Part shown: positions 1 through 8,185 of the stretch, one piece after another
Numbering within the stretch: position 1 is the stretch's first letter
Layout: each line of letters opens with the position of its first letter
Assembly (NCBI RefSeq): GCF_039544305.1
Contig: NZ_BAABLK010000036.1
Span: forward strand, 1 to 64,000
DNA length: 64,000 bases
Reading direction: 5' to 3'
Origin: Paeniglutamicibacter antarcticus_C
GTDB taxonomy: Bacteria; Actinomycetota; Actinomycetes; Actinomycetales; Micrococcaceae
The notes under the pieces: generated by a model
What the model saw: only the letters and a program-made list of their open reading frames with translations
Database searches by the model: none
What the model was told of the DNA's origin: nothing
Position numbers and translations under genes: made by a program

Positions 1-246
1 CAAAGTCCGACCCCACGCCGCCGGGTCAGGCCGCGAAGCCATGCCCAAAAACGCCGGTTCCGAGATCCCCAAACATTTTCCGGGAAAAACCCGAAAAGGA
101 CTTGCGAAAAAGATAGGGGCACCCCCCAGCACCACTGATACGACTCAGCATTGCCGGGGGTTTCGTCCGCGTCTTCCACCCAATGAGCTATGGATCCGCG
201 TAACTGGGACAGGATGTGCGAGGTGGCCTCGCGGCTTTCTCCCTCT

Positions 247-995
247 TCAACATTCCCGTCTTCCGGATCCTGTGTCTGGGAGCCAAGACGGCCCGCTGAT
301 GAGCTCGTTCATGATCAGCGCGATCGCGCCACCGGTAACGCCTGGAGCAGCGATCATCAGGACACCCAGCCCGAGGATGAACGGCAGGTATGCGCCGAAT
401 CTGATATTACCGCCCGTGCGCAGCAGCACCGCGATTGAGAAACAGGTGATCTTAACCGTCGACTCCGAAAGGTGGATGGTGGCACTCAGCGGCAGCACGA
501 AGCCAGCAACTGAGGCCGAGACGTCATTTTTCTTCGTGGAGGCAAGCGTCACCGGAATCGTCTCAGTCAACGACGAGGTACGCGATGCTGTGAAGTACGC
601 ATCGCGCATGTTCGGTAGGGTCTTCAATGGGGTAACGCCGGACATCGAGCCTGCCACCGAGTACTGCGCGAGCAACACGACGAACGCCAGGGCAAAGGAG
701 CCACGAGCCACGGGCTTCGTCACGACCGGATCGGCGGAGCCTCTGGCCGAAAGATCCCTGAAGATGCCGAAGGTGAAAAGTGGCAGTGCCGGCACGATGA
801 TGCGACGAATGACGATCTCGACGATCTGGACGATCTCGACGATCGAGCGCAACTCGACGGTTCCGCGAGAGAGCACCAGCCGTGAAAGGCCGTCCGAGGA
901 ATGCCGATGATGAATTCGAGCACGAGCACGCCAATGACCCCGATCACCAGATCGATAAAGTTATCGGTTGCCGAGTCACCCGCACTGGACACCAC
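247..995 (-). pseudogene. Degraded dicarboxylate/amino-acid:cation symporter (SDF family)
   Basis: Remnant of a Na+ or H+-coupled dicarboxylate/glutamate symporter. The main open segment (876 to 247) carries the family-like stretches FVLPLSATIHLS and an APGVTGG loop, which in intact members belong to the transport core. The preceding hydrophobic segment (995 to about 876) lies in another frame, so there is a frameshift near 870-880. About 100 N-terminal residues are missing. The C-terminus breaks off just after the APG loop, and the sequence down to about 130 is only vaguely similar to the family. A GltP/SDF full length of about 420-450 residues cannot be restored. Not functional; family assignment fairly sure. 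Confidence 0.7.
811..846 (-). repeat. Four 9-bp tandem units inside the symporter remnant
   Basis: Four consecutive near-identical nonamers (GACGATCTC, GACGATCTG, GACGATCTC, GACGATCGA) on the plus strand. Read on the minus strand they encode an IVEIVQIVEIV stretch. They may reflect local slippage or simply the codon pattern of a hydrophobic repeat in the original symporter. Confidence 0.6.
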
Positions 996-1064
996 CGTGG
1001 GGTAGGGGTGAGACCCGATCCGGAATCGTCGTAGATAGTGTCAATTCCGCTATCACCCTTGCCG

Positions 1065-1535
1065 CCTACGTTGGTCATGTGCTCACCGCGGAAACAAGAA
1101 CCGCGCCGGATTAGGTGAAGCCCACGCTGCGTGCATAGCCGGGGATACGGCCGTTGTATCGAAGCTCGACCGCCTAGCCTGTTCAGTCGTTGACGCCCAC
1201 AAAATAGGAAATGATCCCGCCAGTCGAGACATCAAGTTCAACATCGGCGGCACGGTCCATCACTCCACAGACCCGATGGACAAACTGCTTTTCAATGTCC
1301 TGGAAATGATCGCCGAGTTCGAATCAGGTCTCATCAGCATGCGCTCCCGCAAAGGGATGGAAATCGTGCAGGCCAAGGGCCGGCTCCGGGGAAAACAGCA
1401 CAAGCCCACCGCCAAGCAGGAAGTTCACCTCATCGATCTGCACACGACCGGGGACATGACATAGGCGAAATTGCGGCGCTGTCCGCCGTAGGCCGATCCA
1501 CGGCATAGCGGGCGATTGAACGCAAAAGAGAACGT
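1065..1535 (+). pseudogene. Degraded serine resolvase/invertase (Tn3-resolvase type)
   Basis: Frame by frame this reads as a small serine recombinase. The catalytic-domain end and E-helix are clear (KLDRLACSVVDAHKIG, then DPMDKLLFNVLEMIAEFESG and KGRLRGKQ). The C-terminal helix-turn-helix is recognisable only after a frameshift near 1460 (GEIAALSAVGRST...RAIERKRER). That second part has a TAG stop at 1506-1508 where the family has a tyrosine codon. An upstream frameshift near 1075 and a TAG at 1036-1038 remove the N-terminus with the nucleophilic serine. Probably the scar of a transposon that brought or broke the neighbouring symporter. Confidence 0.75.
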
Positions 1536-1729
1536 GGAGCCGGAGCAAACCGCCCCTTACGCTCGCACCAAAGAGTTCTGCCGATCGGTCCGAGAGACTT
1601 CGGATACTACATCTACAGCTTCTTTTGAAGAGGGCGCATCGAACGCAAGAGCCGCAACTCTTTTGCTGGCCGATTATGTCCAGCACGACCTACGAGACCT
1701 TTTCTATTGACTCTGGAGCCGTTCCGGGC

Positions 1730-1760
1730 TTGACCCTGACGCTACGACAGGATCTATCCT
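1730..1760 (+). promoter_or_regulatory. MerR-type promoter with 19-bp spacer
   Basis: A -35 TTGACC (1730-1735) and a -10 TATCCT (1755-1760) are separated by 19 bp, the over-long spacer typical of promoters activated by MerR-family proteins. An imperfect dyad (CCTGaCG at 1735, CGaCAGG ending at 1751) fills the spacer. The ATG of the downstream MerR gene lies only 6 nt after the -10, so the transcript is probably leaderless and autoregulated. Confidence 0.6.
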
Positions 1761-1766
1761 TTCGTT

Positions 1767-2576
1767 ATGAGCCACACAACGCCGGGCCCCGAGCGCTCGG
1801 ATACTTGGAAGATAGGTAAACTCGCGCGCGCAGCCGGCGTGACGGTTCGCACGTTGCACCACTACGACGAAGTCGGCCTTCTCAAGGCATCGGCCAGAAG
1901 TGACGCCGGTCACCGCCTATATTCAGCAAACGACGTCAATAGGCTTTACCGCATCCAATTCTTGCGTCGCATGGATTTTTCAATCGCTGAGATCACGCGT
2001 GCACTGGACGAACCCGATTGGCAGATAGGTCCGGCAATCGAGGCACACATAATAGACACGAACCGGAGACTTACCGCTGCTTCCCGGCTGCGAACAGCCT
2101 TGGAGACCATGGCAACAGGACTTTCCCACGACAGAGTTCCATCCACCCCAGATCTACTATCCGCCATGGAGGAAATGGCCATGCTAGATTCATCCGTTCG
2201 CAACACGATCTCAATACTCGTCTACGATGACGTGGAAGCCGCCCAGGAGTACATCACCCGGGTTTTCGGGCTCACCGGAGGAGCCCAAGACAAAGATGGT
2301 TCCGGGGCGGTCAAACACGGAGAAGTCCGAGCCGGTGATCACGTGATCTGGTTGCACCCTGCAGGGGAAGAATTCCGGTCTCCGCGCAATGCCGGAGGTG
2401 TCACGGGAATGACGGTAATAATGGTGGATGACGTGGACGAACACCACAAATGCGCAGTTGCCGCGGGTGCACAGATCATGCAGGAGCCCATCGACCAACC
2501 CTATGGAGCGAGGGAATACGGCACGCGTGACCATGAAGGACAGCTCTGGTTCTTCCACGCCCCCATCGATAACTAG
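1767..2576 (+). CDS. MerR-family regulator fused to a C-terminal VOC/glyoxalase domain
   Basis: A 269-residue transcription factor. Residues ~14-80 are a MerR winged-helix domain (KIGKLARAAGVTVRTLHHYDEVGLL, then the HRLYSANDVNRLYRIQFLRRM wing region). Residues ~85-125 are a linking helix and ~145-265 a vicinal-oxygen-chelate fold (DDVEAAQEYITRVFG... DHEGQLWFF). In characterised MerR regulators the C-terminal domain senses the inducer; here the VOC fold likely binds a small hydrophobic compound or drug, but the ligand is unknown. The start is chosen because it is preceded by a MerR-type promoter without a ribosome site. A separate VOC protein and a DUF3995 membrane protein follow and may be targets. 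Confidence 0.85.
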   Translation: MSHTTPGPERSDTWKIGKLARAAGVTVRTLHHYDEVGLLKASARSDAGHRLYSANDVNRLYRIQFLRRMDFSIAEITRALDEPDWQIGPAIEAHIIDTNRRLTAASRLRTALETMATGLSHDRVPSTPDLLSAMEEMAMLDSSVRNTISILVYDDVEAAQEYITRVFGLTGGAQDKDGSGAVKHGEVRAGDHVIWLHPAGEEFRSPRNAGGVTGMTVIMVDDVDEHHKCAVAAGAQIMQEPIDQPYGAREYGTRDHEGQLWFFHAPIDN

Positions 2577-2773
2577 GTGCTCCGGCAAACCAATCAACTT
2601 GTCGAAAGCAATCCGGGTTGGCACACGACAATCTTTTTCTCGAAGATGGTGCCCGTGCCTAAAGTTCGGAATCGGCCGCTTTCGTTTCAGCACCAGGGCG
2701 ATGGAGTCTGTCCAGGGCGTACGCAGAGCCTGTAACATTTGGCCGAACATACGTTGTTGACAGGAGCACAGGT

Positions 2774-3127
2774 ATGCGAGCGACAAGTATCATGACAAAT
2801 CTTCACGTGGCCGACGTCGAGGCAGCAAAGGGTTTTTATACCGGCTATCTCGGGCTGAGCACCGAGGAATTCAATTTGGGCTGGGCGGCCCGCTACGTCT
2901 CACCGGAGACGGGCGCAATGCTCCAGCTCGTCTCCGCCGATGCGACAGCATCGGAAGATGCAGTCATCTCCGTTCTGACCGATGACATCGAGGGCGCCTA
3001 TTCCCAAGCCAAGCAGCTCGGATACGAGATCGTTCATCCGCTAACGACCGAGCCCTGGGGACACCGGCGCTTCTTGGTCCGGGCTCCCGACGGAAATGTC
3101 ATCAACGTCGGGTACCACTCGGACTGA
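2774..3127 (+). CDS. VOC-family protein (glyoxalase/bleomycin-resistance fold)
   Basis: A 117-residue single-domain vicinal-oxygen-chelate protein. It begins TNLHVADVEAAKGFYTGYLGL and ends with the EPWGHRRFLVRAPDGNVINV strand pair typical of the fold. Members are dioxygenases, glyoxalases or drug-binding resistance proteins; no specific substrate can be assigned. An AGGAG at 2762-2766 precedes the ATG. It lies 197 bp after the MerR-VOC regulator in the same direction, suggesting co-regulation rather than a strict operon. Confidence 0.8.
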   Translation: MRATSIMTNLHVADVEAAKGFYTGYLGLSTEEFNLGWAARYVSPETGAMLQLVSADATASEDAVISVLTDDIEGAYSQAKQLGYEIVHPLTTEPWGHRRFLVRAPDGNVINVGYHSD

Positions 3128-3224
3128 AACGAGAGTTCGGGACAATCGCCGAAGAACGGCACACTTGCTTCACGCCAACCAACCGCCTCCTCAGCCAGTT
3201 ACAGTGAACGGTGTGGCGTCCGAT

Positions 3225-3704
3225 ATGAGAACTACCCTCGGCTGGATCCTAGTGTGGGTCGCCTGCATAGCCGGTAGCGTGCACGCCGGATTCAGCGTGT
3301 ATTGGGCCGTTGGAGGACAGTGGCTTCTGGCCACAGTCGGGCAATGGGCCGTAACGCTCTCTGTCGAGGCCCCACTGCGTGCCGGGCTCGTGATCGGCAT
3401 GGTCGCCATGGGGAAGTTGCTGGCTGCGGTGATCCCCGTTGCCGTCGCCTATGGACGATTTCGGCGGCGAAAATTCTGGCGTGCGGTGAGCTGGGCCGGT
3501 GGCTTGCTTCTGGTTTTCTATGGAGGTTTAAACATGATTCTCAGCGCTGCCGTGCTTGGAGGGGCGATCCGTCCTGCGGATGGATATGACGTCGAGGCGA
3601 TGATGGGTCATGCATGGTTATGGGACCCGTTGTTCCTCATGTGGGGATTGGCCTTGGTCGTATCACTCTGGTGCTCGCTCAAGGAACCTCTACCAACTAC
3701 CTAG
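3225..3704 (+). CDS. DUF3995 family membrane protein
   Basis: A 159-residue protein with four predicted membrane helices. The first is preceded by the family signature in which a histidine/glycine/tryptophan-rich stretch follows helix 1 (HAGFSVYWAVGGQW). This is the DUF3995 pattern; the biochemical role is unknown. The start was set at the ATG at 3225, immediately before the hydrophobic segment; in-frame GTG codons at 3204 and 3213 are alternatives. It follows the VOC gene by about 100 bp. Confidence 0.7.
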   Translation: MRTTLGWILVWVACIAGSVHAGFSVYWAVGGQWLLATVGQWAVTLSVEAPLRAGLVIGMVAMGKLLAAVIPVAVAYGRFRRRKFWRAVSWAGGLLLVFYGGLNMILSAAVLGGAIRPADGYDVEAMMGHAWLWDPLFLMWGLALVVSLWCSLKEPLPTT

Positions 3705-4087
3705 ACCGATCGAATGCCGAAGAGTCCCAGGCGTTTTCTACAAGGGCATTCGACGCGGCGAGGAACCGACGGACGCAGCAGCATCGTCATCGGGTTTCCA
3801 CGGCCCTTGTGCAAAATGTTCGCGAACATAGAGGTCTCCGCGTGGACAGGGGGGACTCTGTCCAGAGCCGCTACGAAGGCCAAAGCCGAACCCGTTCAGG
3901 CAAGGGCCTGCGAAGGCTGTGGCCGGGGACAAGCCGGCACGACGCCGCCATCGCGACATCCGGCTTTTGGGTATCCTACGTCCACACGTGTATTTTTCCC
4001 CTAAATCTCCGCAACAGCATTTGTCCACTTGGTGTACCGGACAGTGAGTGCAGGGAATCTTGTGCCTGACCCGCCATTTACCGAATC
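3705..4087. other. Non-coding stretch, no recognisable gene
   Basis: About 380 bp between the DUF3995 gene and a VOC remnant. Open frames here are short, arginine-rich shadows with no recognisable domain, and I see no strong dyad. Probably decayed sequence belonging to the same degraded region. Confidence 0.5.
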
Positions 4088-4507
4088 CTACTGGCCGGCC
4101 GCCTTTTCAGAAGCACCAACATCCAACTTTCCCATCGGCATGAAGGCCTGGGTCACGTGGCGCAGGATTTCCGGGTCCGGATCCCTTGGCAACGCGCCGA
4201 GACGAACATCAACGGGAGCATGCCGCCTTCAGGCACCGAAACGGTCCTTCAAACAACCGCACTGTCCCTCCTGCCCGCCGGCAGCGAGTTTGTCGCGGTA
4301 GTAGTCGACTTCGGGCTGTTCACAGCACATGACTTGAGAGGATATTTCTTCGTTGAACCTGAAATGAGGTCCACCATACAGCGCCACGAAAGGACGCCCA
4401 TCCATCGTGAATTCACCCCTCATCGGCCCACTTGACGATTCCCGATGACCTTCGGCGTAGAGAGTAGGCCTGAAACTCCCCGCATTCGGAAAAGTGCCCG
4501 TATAGTA
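4088..4507 (-). pseudogene. Broken PhnB-like VOC protein
   Basis: Remnant of a PhnB/3-demethylubiquinone-methyltransferase-like VOC protein. The first part (4507 to 4229) contains YTGTFPNAG, TMDGRPFVALYGGPHFRFNE and EVDYYRDKLAAGGQ...CGCLKDRFG. After a frameshift near 4229 the C-terminus continues as LGALPRDPDPEILRHVTQAFMPM...KLDVGASEKAAGQ, with a TAG at 4088-4090. An upstream TGA (4508-4510) cuts off the first ~20 residues and no start codon is left. The family is about 155 residues long; roughly 130 are recognisable. Confidence 0.75.
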
Positions 4508-4671
4508 TCAAGCGGCTGCCAACCCTCGTTTGGTAAACCACCGGCAGTTGTTCACTGCTTTCTTGGGTTGGGTCCTTGCCTCCGTCGCTTCGCGGTGCTG
4601 CCTCCAACTCATGCTAGAGACTTCCCTGCCCCGGAAATTAGGGCTGTGCGCCCCACGGAGCTTTAGGCGCG

Positions 4672-5079
4672 CTAGCGCGGCACCGGGAGGTACTGGGCAC
4701 TTGGAACAATCACCTTGCCGAGCGGCATGAGCGAAATGGGGATCATCTTCAGGTTCGCGATACCCAACGGAATACCGATGATGCTCGCGAACATCGGTAT
4801 CGCCGTCAGTACGTGCCCGATTGCAATCCAGATTCCAGCGACTAAAACCCATATGACATTTCCAATGGTCGAAAAAGCACCTACTCGCCCGCGATCAACC
4901 ACCCTACGGCCGAATGGCCACAATGCATACACTGCGATGCGGAAGGACGCTATGCCAAAGGGAATGGTGACAATCAGGAGGCAGCAAATGATGCCGGCCA
5001 AGAAGTATCCGGCCGCCAGCCAGATTCCGCCAAAGAGAAGCCAAATAACGTTCATGACAACGGAGAGAGTGTTTCGCAT
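4672..5079 (-). CDS. yccF: YccF domain-containing inner-membrane protein
   Basis: A 135-residue protein made of two similar halves (an internal duplication), each with a long hydrophobic segment followed by IPFGIASFRIA or IPLGIANLKMI. This tandem GI/LGxA pattern is diagnostic of the YccF (DUF307) family of small membrane proteins of unknown function. It is complete in length for the family. It stands alone between two decayed genes. Confidence 0.85.
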   Translation of the reverse strand: MRNTLSVVMNVIWLLFGGIWLAAGYFLAGIICCLLIVTIPFGIASFRIAVYALWPFGRRVVDRGRVGAFSTIGNVIWVLVAGIWIAIGHVLTAIPMFASIIGIPLGIANLKMIPISLMPLGKVIVPSAQYLPVPR

Positions 5080-5184
5080 GGTTCAAGCTTCGCCCACGAA
5101 CCCGTGCAGCACCATGGGGTATCGCCCTGAGCGATCCCCCAATTCGCGGCTCCCGTTTCTAACGATTCGGACTAGTTCTACCTG

Positions 5185-5807
5185 CAGTGTGTCGAGGATT
5201 CGATTCGGTCCGCACGAACGGGCAAGATTATTGGATGCCGCACGCGCTTCGTCGAAAATCCTCTCTCTTTGTCCCCGGACCCAATGCCAAGCTTCGGCCA
5301 GAACTCTTGGTACGCATGGCTGGCGAGGGCCACGAGATCGGAAACCGCACCTGGAACCACCGGTCGCTGGCTTCGATGTCTTCCGCGCAGATTCGACGTG
5401 AGTTTGAACGCACCAACGCCGCCATCACGGTGACCATCGAGCAGCCCGCGACGTTGCTGCGTCCGCCCTACGGATCACATAACGCCATCAGCGACCGACT
5501 TGCCAGCACCCAGGTGATCCTGCGGGATCTCGACACCCTTGAGTGGAAACACCGCGACACCGAAAAGGTCGTCGACACTGCTGTTTCCCAGACAACGCCA
5601 GGCTCAATCGTGCTCCTGCACGACATCCGTTCCACCACGGTGGCTGCCGTGCCCCGGATATTGTCGGGCCTTCGCAATTGGGGCTATACCTTCGTCACCG
5701 TCAGCGAACTATTGGGGCCTGCCGGGCTCGAAGCCGGTGCAAGCTACTCCCAAGGACCACGCCCGATAAAACCATCGTCAGCCATCGGCGCCAATCCCAG
5801 CCGGTGA
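5185..5807 (+). pseudogene. Truncated polysaccharide deacetylase (NodB domain)
   Basis: C-terminal two thirds of a NodB-type carbohydrate deacetylase: VPGPNAKLRPELLVRMAGEG, RPPYGSHN, then SIVLLHDIRSTTVAAVPRIL and YTFVTVSELLG. The N-terminal metal and catalytic motif (TFDDGP) is lost; a degraded version (GPHERARLLDAARASSK) can be read in another frame just upstream. The first histidine of the HxxxH metal motif is arginine (GNRTWNH). The remnant ends 20 bp before trmB, leaving trmB with its own start. Confidence 0.7.
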
Positions 5808-5827
5808 AGTTCGCTACCCTTAAGCCC

Positions 5828-6685
5828 ATGAGCATTCCCCCAGAACACAAAATGCCCGCCAGCGGACGCGCCGTTGACGACCTCAGCTTTTACCGTACCG
5901 AACCAGTGTCGTTCGTCCGTCGCGGCAACCGCCTTCAGGGGCGGCGCGCAGATGCCTGGGAACGCACATCCCACAAGTACATCATCGAGCCTCCTCGGGA
6001 CCGTTCCGACACCTCCGTGGGTGAGGGCTACGAGTTCGACCAAGAGGGCATCTACGGCCGCAAGGCACCGCTGATCGTGGAGATCGGTTCGGGCTTGGGC
6101 GAAGCGATGGCATTTGCCGCCAGCGAGCACCGTGACATGGATTTCTTGGCCGTTGAGGTGTACCTCCCGGGGCTTGCAGCCCTCATGGTCAGGGTGGAGA
6201 ACAACGAGCTGGACAACGTGCGCGCCGTCCAGGCGAACGCACCCGAGGCCCTGGACTCCATGCTTCCCGCGGCCTCGGCCCAGGAGATCTGGATCTTCTT
6301 TTCGGATCCGTGGCACAAGATCCGCCACCACAAGCGCCGCCTGATCAAGGATTCGTTCGTTGAGAAGCTTGAACGCGTCTTGGTGCCCGGCGGCATAGTG
6401 CGTTTGGCAACCGACTGGTCCAACTACGCCGAGCAGATGCGTGATGTCTTTGGTGCTTCAGACGGTTTCATCAACCTGCATGCCGGGGAACGCTCCGGCG
6501 AGGACAGCAACCTCACCAAGGTCCGCCGTTTCGGTCTGGAAAAGGATGAGAAGGATCCCGGGTTCATCGACGGGCGTGGAGGCTGGGCACCTCGCTTTGA
6601 GGGGCGCACCCTGACCGGGTTCGAAGGCAAGGCGCTGAAGGCCGGCCGTTTGATCTTTGACCTGGCCTACCGCAGGGTCAGCTAG
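5828..6685 (+). CDS. trmB: tRNA (guanine-N7-)-methyltransferase
   Basis: A 285-residue S-adenosylmethionine-dependent enzyme that methylates G46 in the tRNA variable loop. The SAM-binding motif IVEIGSGLGEAM is at residues ~80-91. The class signature appears as FFSDPWHKIRHHKRRLI (usually PDPWPKKRHHKRR), followed by RLATDW. The C-terminal extension (LTGFEGKALKAGRLIFDLAY) is typical of actinobacterial members. ATG 5828 was chosen; an in-frame GTG at 5804 would overlap the deacetylase remnant. The gene is monocistronic and converges on the DUF1023 hydrolase. Confidence 0.93.
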   Translation: MSIPPEHKMPASGRAVDDLSFYRTEPVSFVRRGNRLQGRRADAWERTSHKYIIEPPRDRSDTSVGEGYEFDQEGIYGRKAPLIVEIGSGLGEAMAFAASEHRDMDFLAVEVYLPGLAALMVRVENNELDNVRAVQANAPEALDSMLPAASAQEIWIFFSDPWHKIRHHKRRLIKDSFVEKLERVLVPGGIVRLATDWSNYAEQMRDVFGASDGFINLHAGERSGEDSNLTKVRRFGLEKDEKDPGFIDGRGGWAPRFEGRTLTGFEGKALKAGRLIFDLAYRRVS

Positions 6686-6697
6686 AAATCTGTCGCT

Positions 6698-6735
6698 CCG
6701 GGGTGGTTTCGGGCATTGCCCGGCACCACACCCGG
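6698..6735. terminator. Bidirectional hairpin terminator candidate
   Basis: Inverted repeat with arms CCGGGGTGGT and ACCACACCCGG (one small bulge) and an inner GGGC/GCCC, followed by CTTTT on the plus side. It sits between the convergent ends of trmB and the DUF1023 hydrolase gene. Confidence 0.5.
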
Positions 6736-6738
6736 CTT

Positions 6739-7647
6739 TTAACCCAGCGGTTCCTGCCCGGTCGTGATCAACGCTAGGTTGCGCAGGCAAAGGGTTCCCG
6801 GATCCCGATAGCCACGAGCACCGGGTGCCGCATCGGCGCGAAACTGCGAGGTGTTGTGTCCGGTGACCGCCGACAAGCCAAGCTCCGGCCTGGCGCCTAC
6901 CGCGAATTCCCGTCCCGTAAACGGCTTGCGTCCCGAAAGCACCCGGCCAAGGCATGCCAGGTGGTCCCCCGGCGCCACAGCCTCGTACACGTGCCCGATT
7001 GGTACGCCCAACCGTTCCGGTGCATCGCAAAGATACCGGGGAATCCCGGCTGAGCCTATCGTTGCCACCGACTGCACCCTCATCGCGTATCCGGATTCGG
7101 CATCAAGGACCCGGGCGGCAATCGCCGCCGAGTAGGAGTGGGCCTCGAGTGCCAGATGGGGTCGGTCGGGACGGAGCCGGAGGAAGTCACCCAGGTCCTG
7201 GCCCAGCTTGTGCAGTCCCTTGCGGGCAGCAACACCGAGCAAGGCGCTGGCAAGGTTGGGTGCGGGATATCCGAGCCAGGCCACCACAGCCGGGGCGGCG
7301 ATCCCAACCTTCTGCTGTTCAAGGTAGAGCTGGCCGGCCTCACGCACGCTACCCCAGAGGGCATTGCGGGCACGGATTCCTGTTCCCGATAGCTGGAAGG
7401 TCACGTGGGTGGCGGTGTCCAAGTCGCCCACGGCAACGGCAGCCAACGGTTCGCGGTTCGATAGCTCGAGGTAGAGGAGGTGGCGGGCCGGGATGGCCGG
7501 GTCCATGGATCCGCGTCTGAGCGCATGGGCCGTTCCGTCCAGCGCCTGGCGGTGGGTGGCGCGCAGCTTGCCGCGAATCGCACACAACGCCTCAAATCGG
7601 CGGTGCGCTGATTCAGAAAGTTGGGCATAGTCCCCGGCGGGCGCCAT
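6739..7647 (-). CDS. Alpha/beta hydrolase of the DUF1023 family
   Basis: A 302-residue protein with a predicted alpha/beta-hydrolase core. The VAWLGYPAP strand is followed by the nucleophile-elbow-like EAHSYSA (a serine in place of the usual glycine after the nucleophile region). The family is common in actinobacteria and its substrates are unknown. Recognition rests on the AVAVGDLDTATHVTF entry strand and the WLGYPAP motif. It begins 30 bp downstream of hspR in the same direction and may be the last gene of the heat-shock operon. Confidence 0.7.
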   Translation of the reverse strand: MAPAGDYAQLSESAHRRFEALCAIRGKLRATHRQALDGTAHALRRGSMDPAIPARHLLYLELSNREPLAAVAVGDLDTATHVTFQLSGTGIRARNALWGSVREAGQLYLEQQKVGIAAPAVVAWLGYPAPNLASALLGVAARKGLHKLGQDLGDFLRLRPDRPHLALEAHSYSAAIAARVLDAESGYAMRVQSVATIGSAGIPRYLCDAPERLGVPIGHVYEAVAPGDHLACLGRVLSGRKPFTGREFAVGARPELGLSAVTGHNTSQFRADAAPGARGYRDPGTLCLRNLALITTGQEPLG

Positions 7648-7677
7648 GCGGTCCTCCTCGAACGGTGTTGTCGGCGG

Positions 7678-8109
7678 CTACTTGCTGCGGGGCTTCCACA
7701 CGACAACCGCTTGGCTGCGCCCGCGCGGACGCTGGCCACGCGCCATCGAGACAACGTCCCCGGTGCTGCCGGCGGCAAATATCCTGCCCTGGCCGGCAGC
7801 TTGGTGGGCGCTGCGCAGCGCGAAAACCTCGTGGCTGAGTTCGCCGACCCGTACGCGCAACGCAGCTACCTGGTTTTCCAGCTCCATGATGCGGCGGATG
7901 CCTTCCAGCGAAACCCCGTCCTTGGACAGCGACTGGATCTCGCGCAGCAGATCCACGTCGTGTTCCGAGTAACGACGATGCTTGCCGCCCTGGCGTGAGG
8001 GCGAGACCAAGCCCAAACGGTCATATTGGCGCAGCGTCTGGGGGTGCATGTCGGCTAGTTCGGCCGCAATCGAAATGACGAAGATCGGCCTTTGTCGGTC
8101 GTTGCCCAT
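7678..8109 (-). CDS. hspR: Heat-shock repressor HspR (MerR family)
   Basis: A 143-residue MerR-type DNA-binding protein. The recognition helix and wing HPQTLRQYDRLGLVSPSRQGGKHRRYS (here quoted in halves: HPQTLRQYDRLGLV and SRQGGKHRRYS) closely match characterised actinobacterial HspR. A coiled-coil helix (ENQVAALRVRVGELSHEVFALR) follows. HspR represses the dnaK operon by binding HAIR sites with DnaK as co-repressor. It is the regulatory gene of this same operon, 76 bp after dnaJ, so the circuit is autoregulatory; two HAIR sites lie upstream of dnaK. Confidence 0.93.
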   Translation of the reverse strand: MGNDRQRPIFVISIAAELADMHPQTLRQYDRLGLVSPSRQGGKHRRYSEHDVDLLREIQSLSKDGVSLEGIRRIMELENQVAALRVRVGELSHEVFALRSAHQAAGQGRIFAAGSTGDVVSMARGQRPRGRSQAVVVWKPRSK

Positions 8110-8185
8110 GATCCCTGCCTTTCCAGCGTTCGTTCCACCGTAGCTAACACATCGTGCGCGCCAAACACCCCGCGCCCCCCGGGCA

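Noticed and set aside
41..910. 289-codon plus-strand frame at the left edge
   Set aside because: No domain is recognisable and it is antisense to the symporter remnant, whose residues clearly match a family.
2577..2773. Possible HIT-like protein start on the minus strand
   Set aside because: A short stretch faintly resembles an IFEKIV start, but the frame carries no HxHxH motif and no domain follows.
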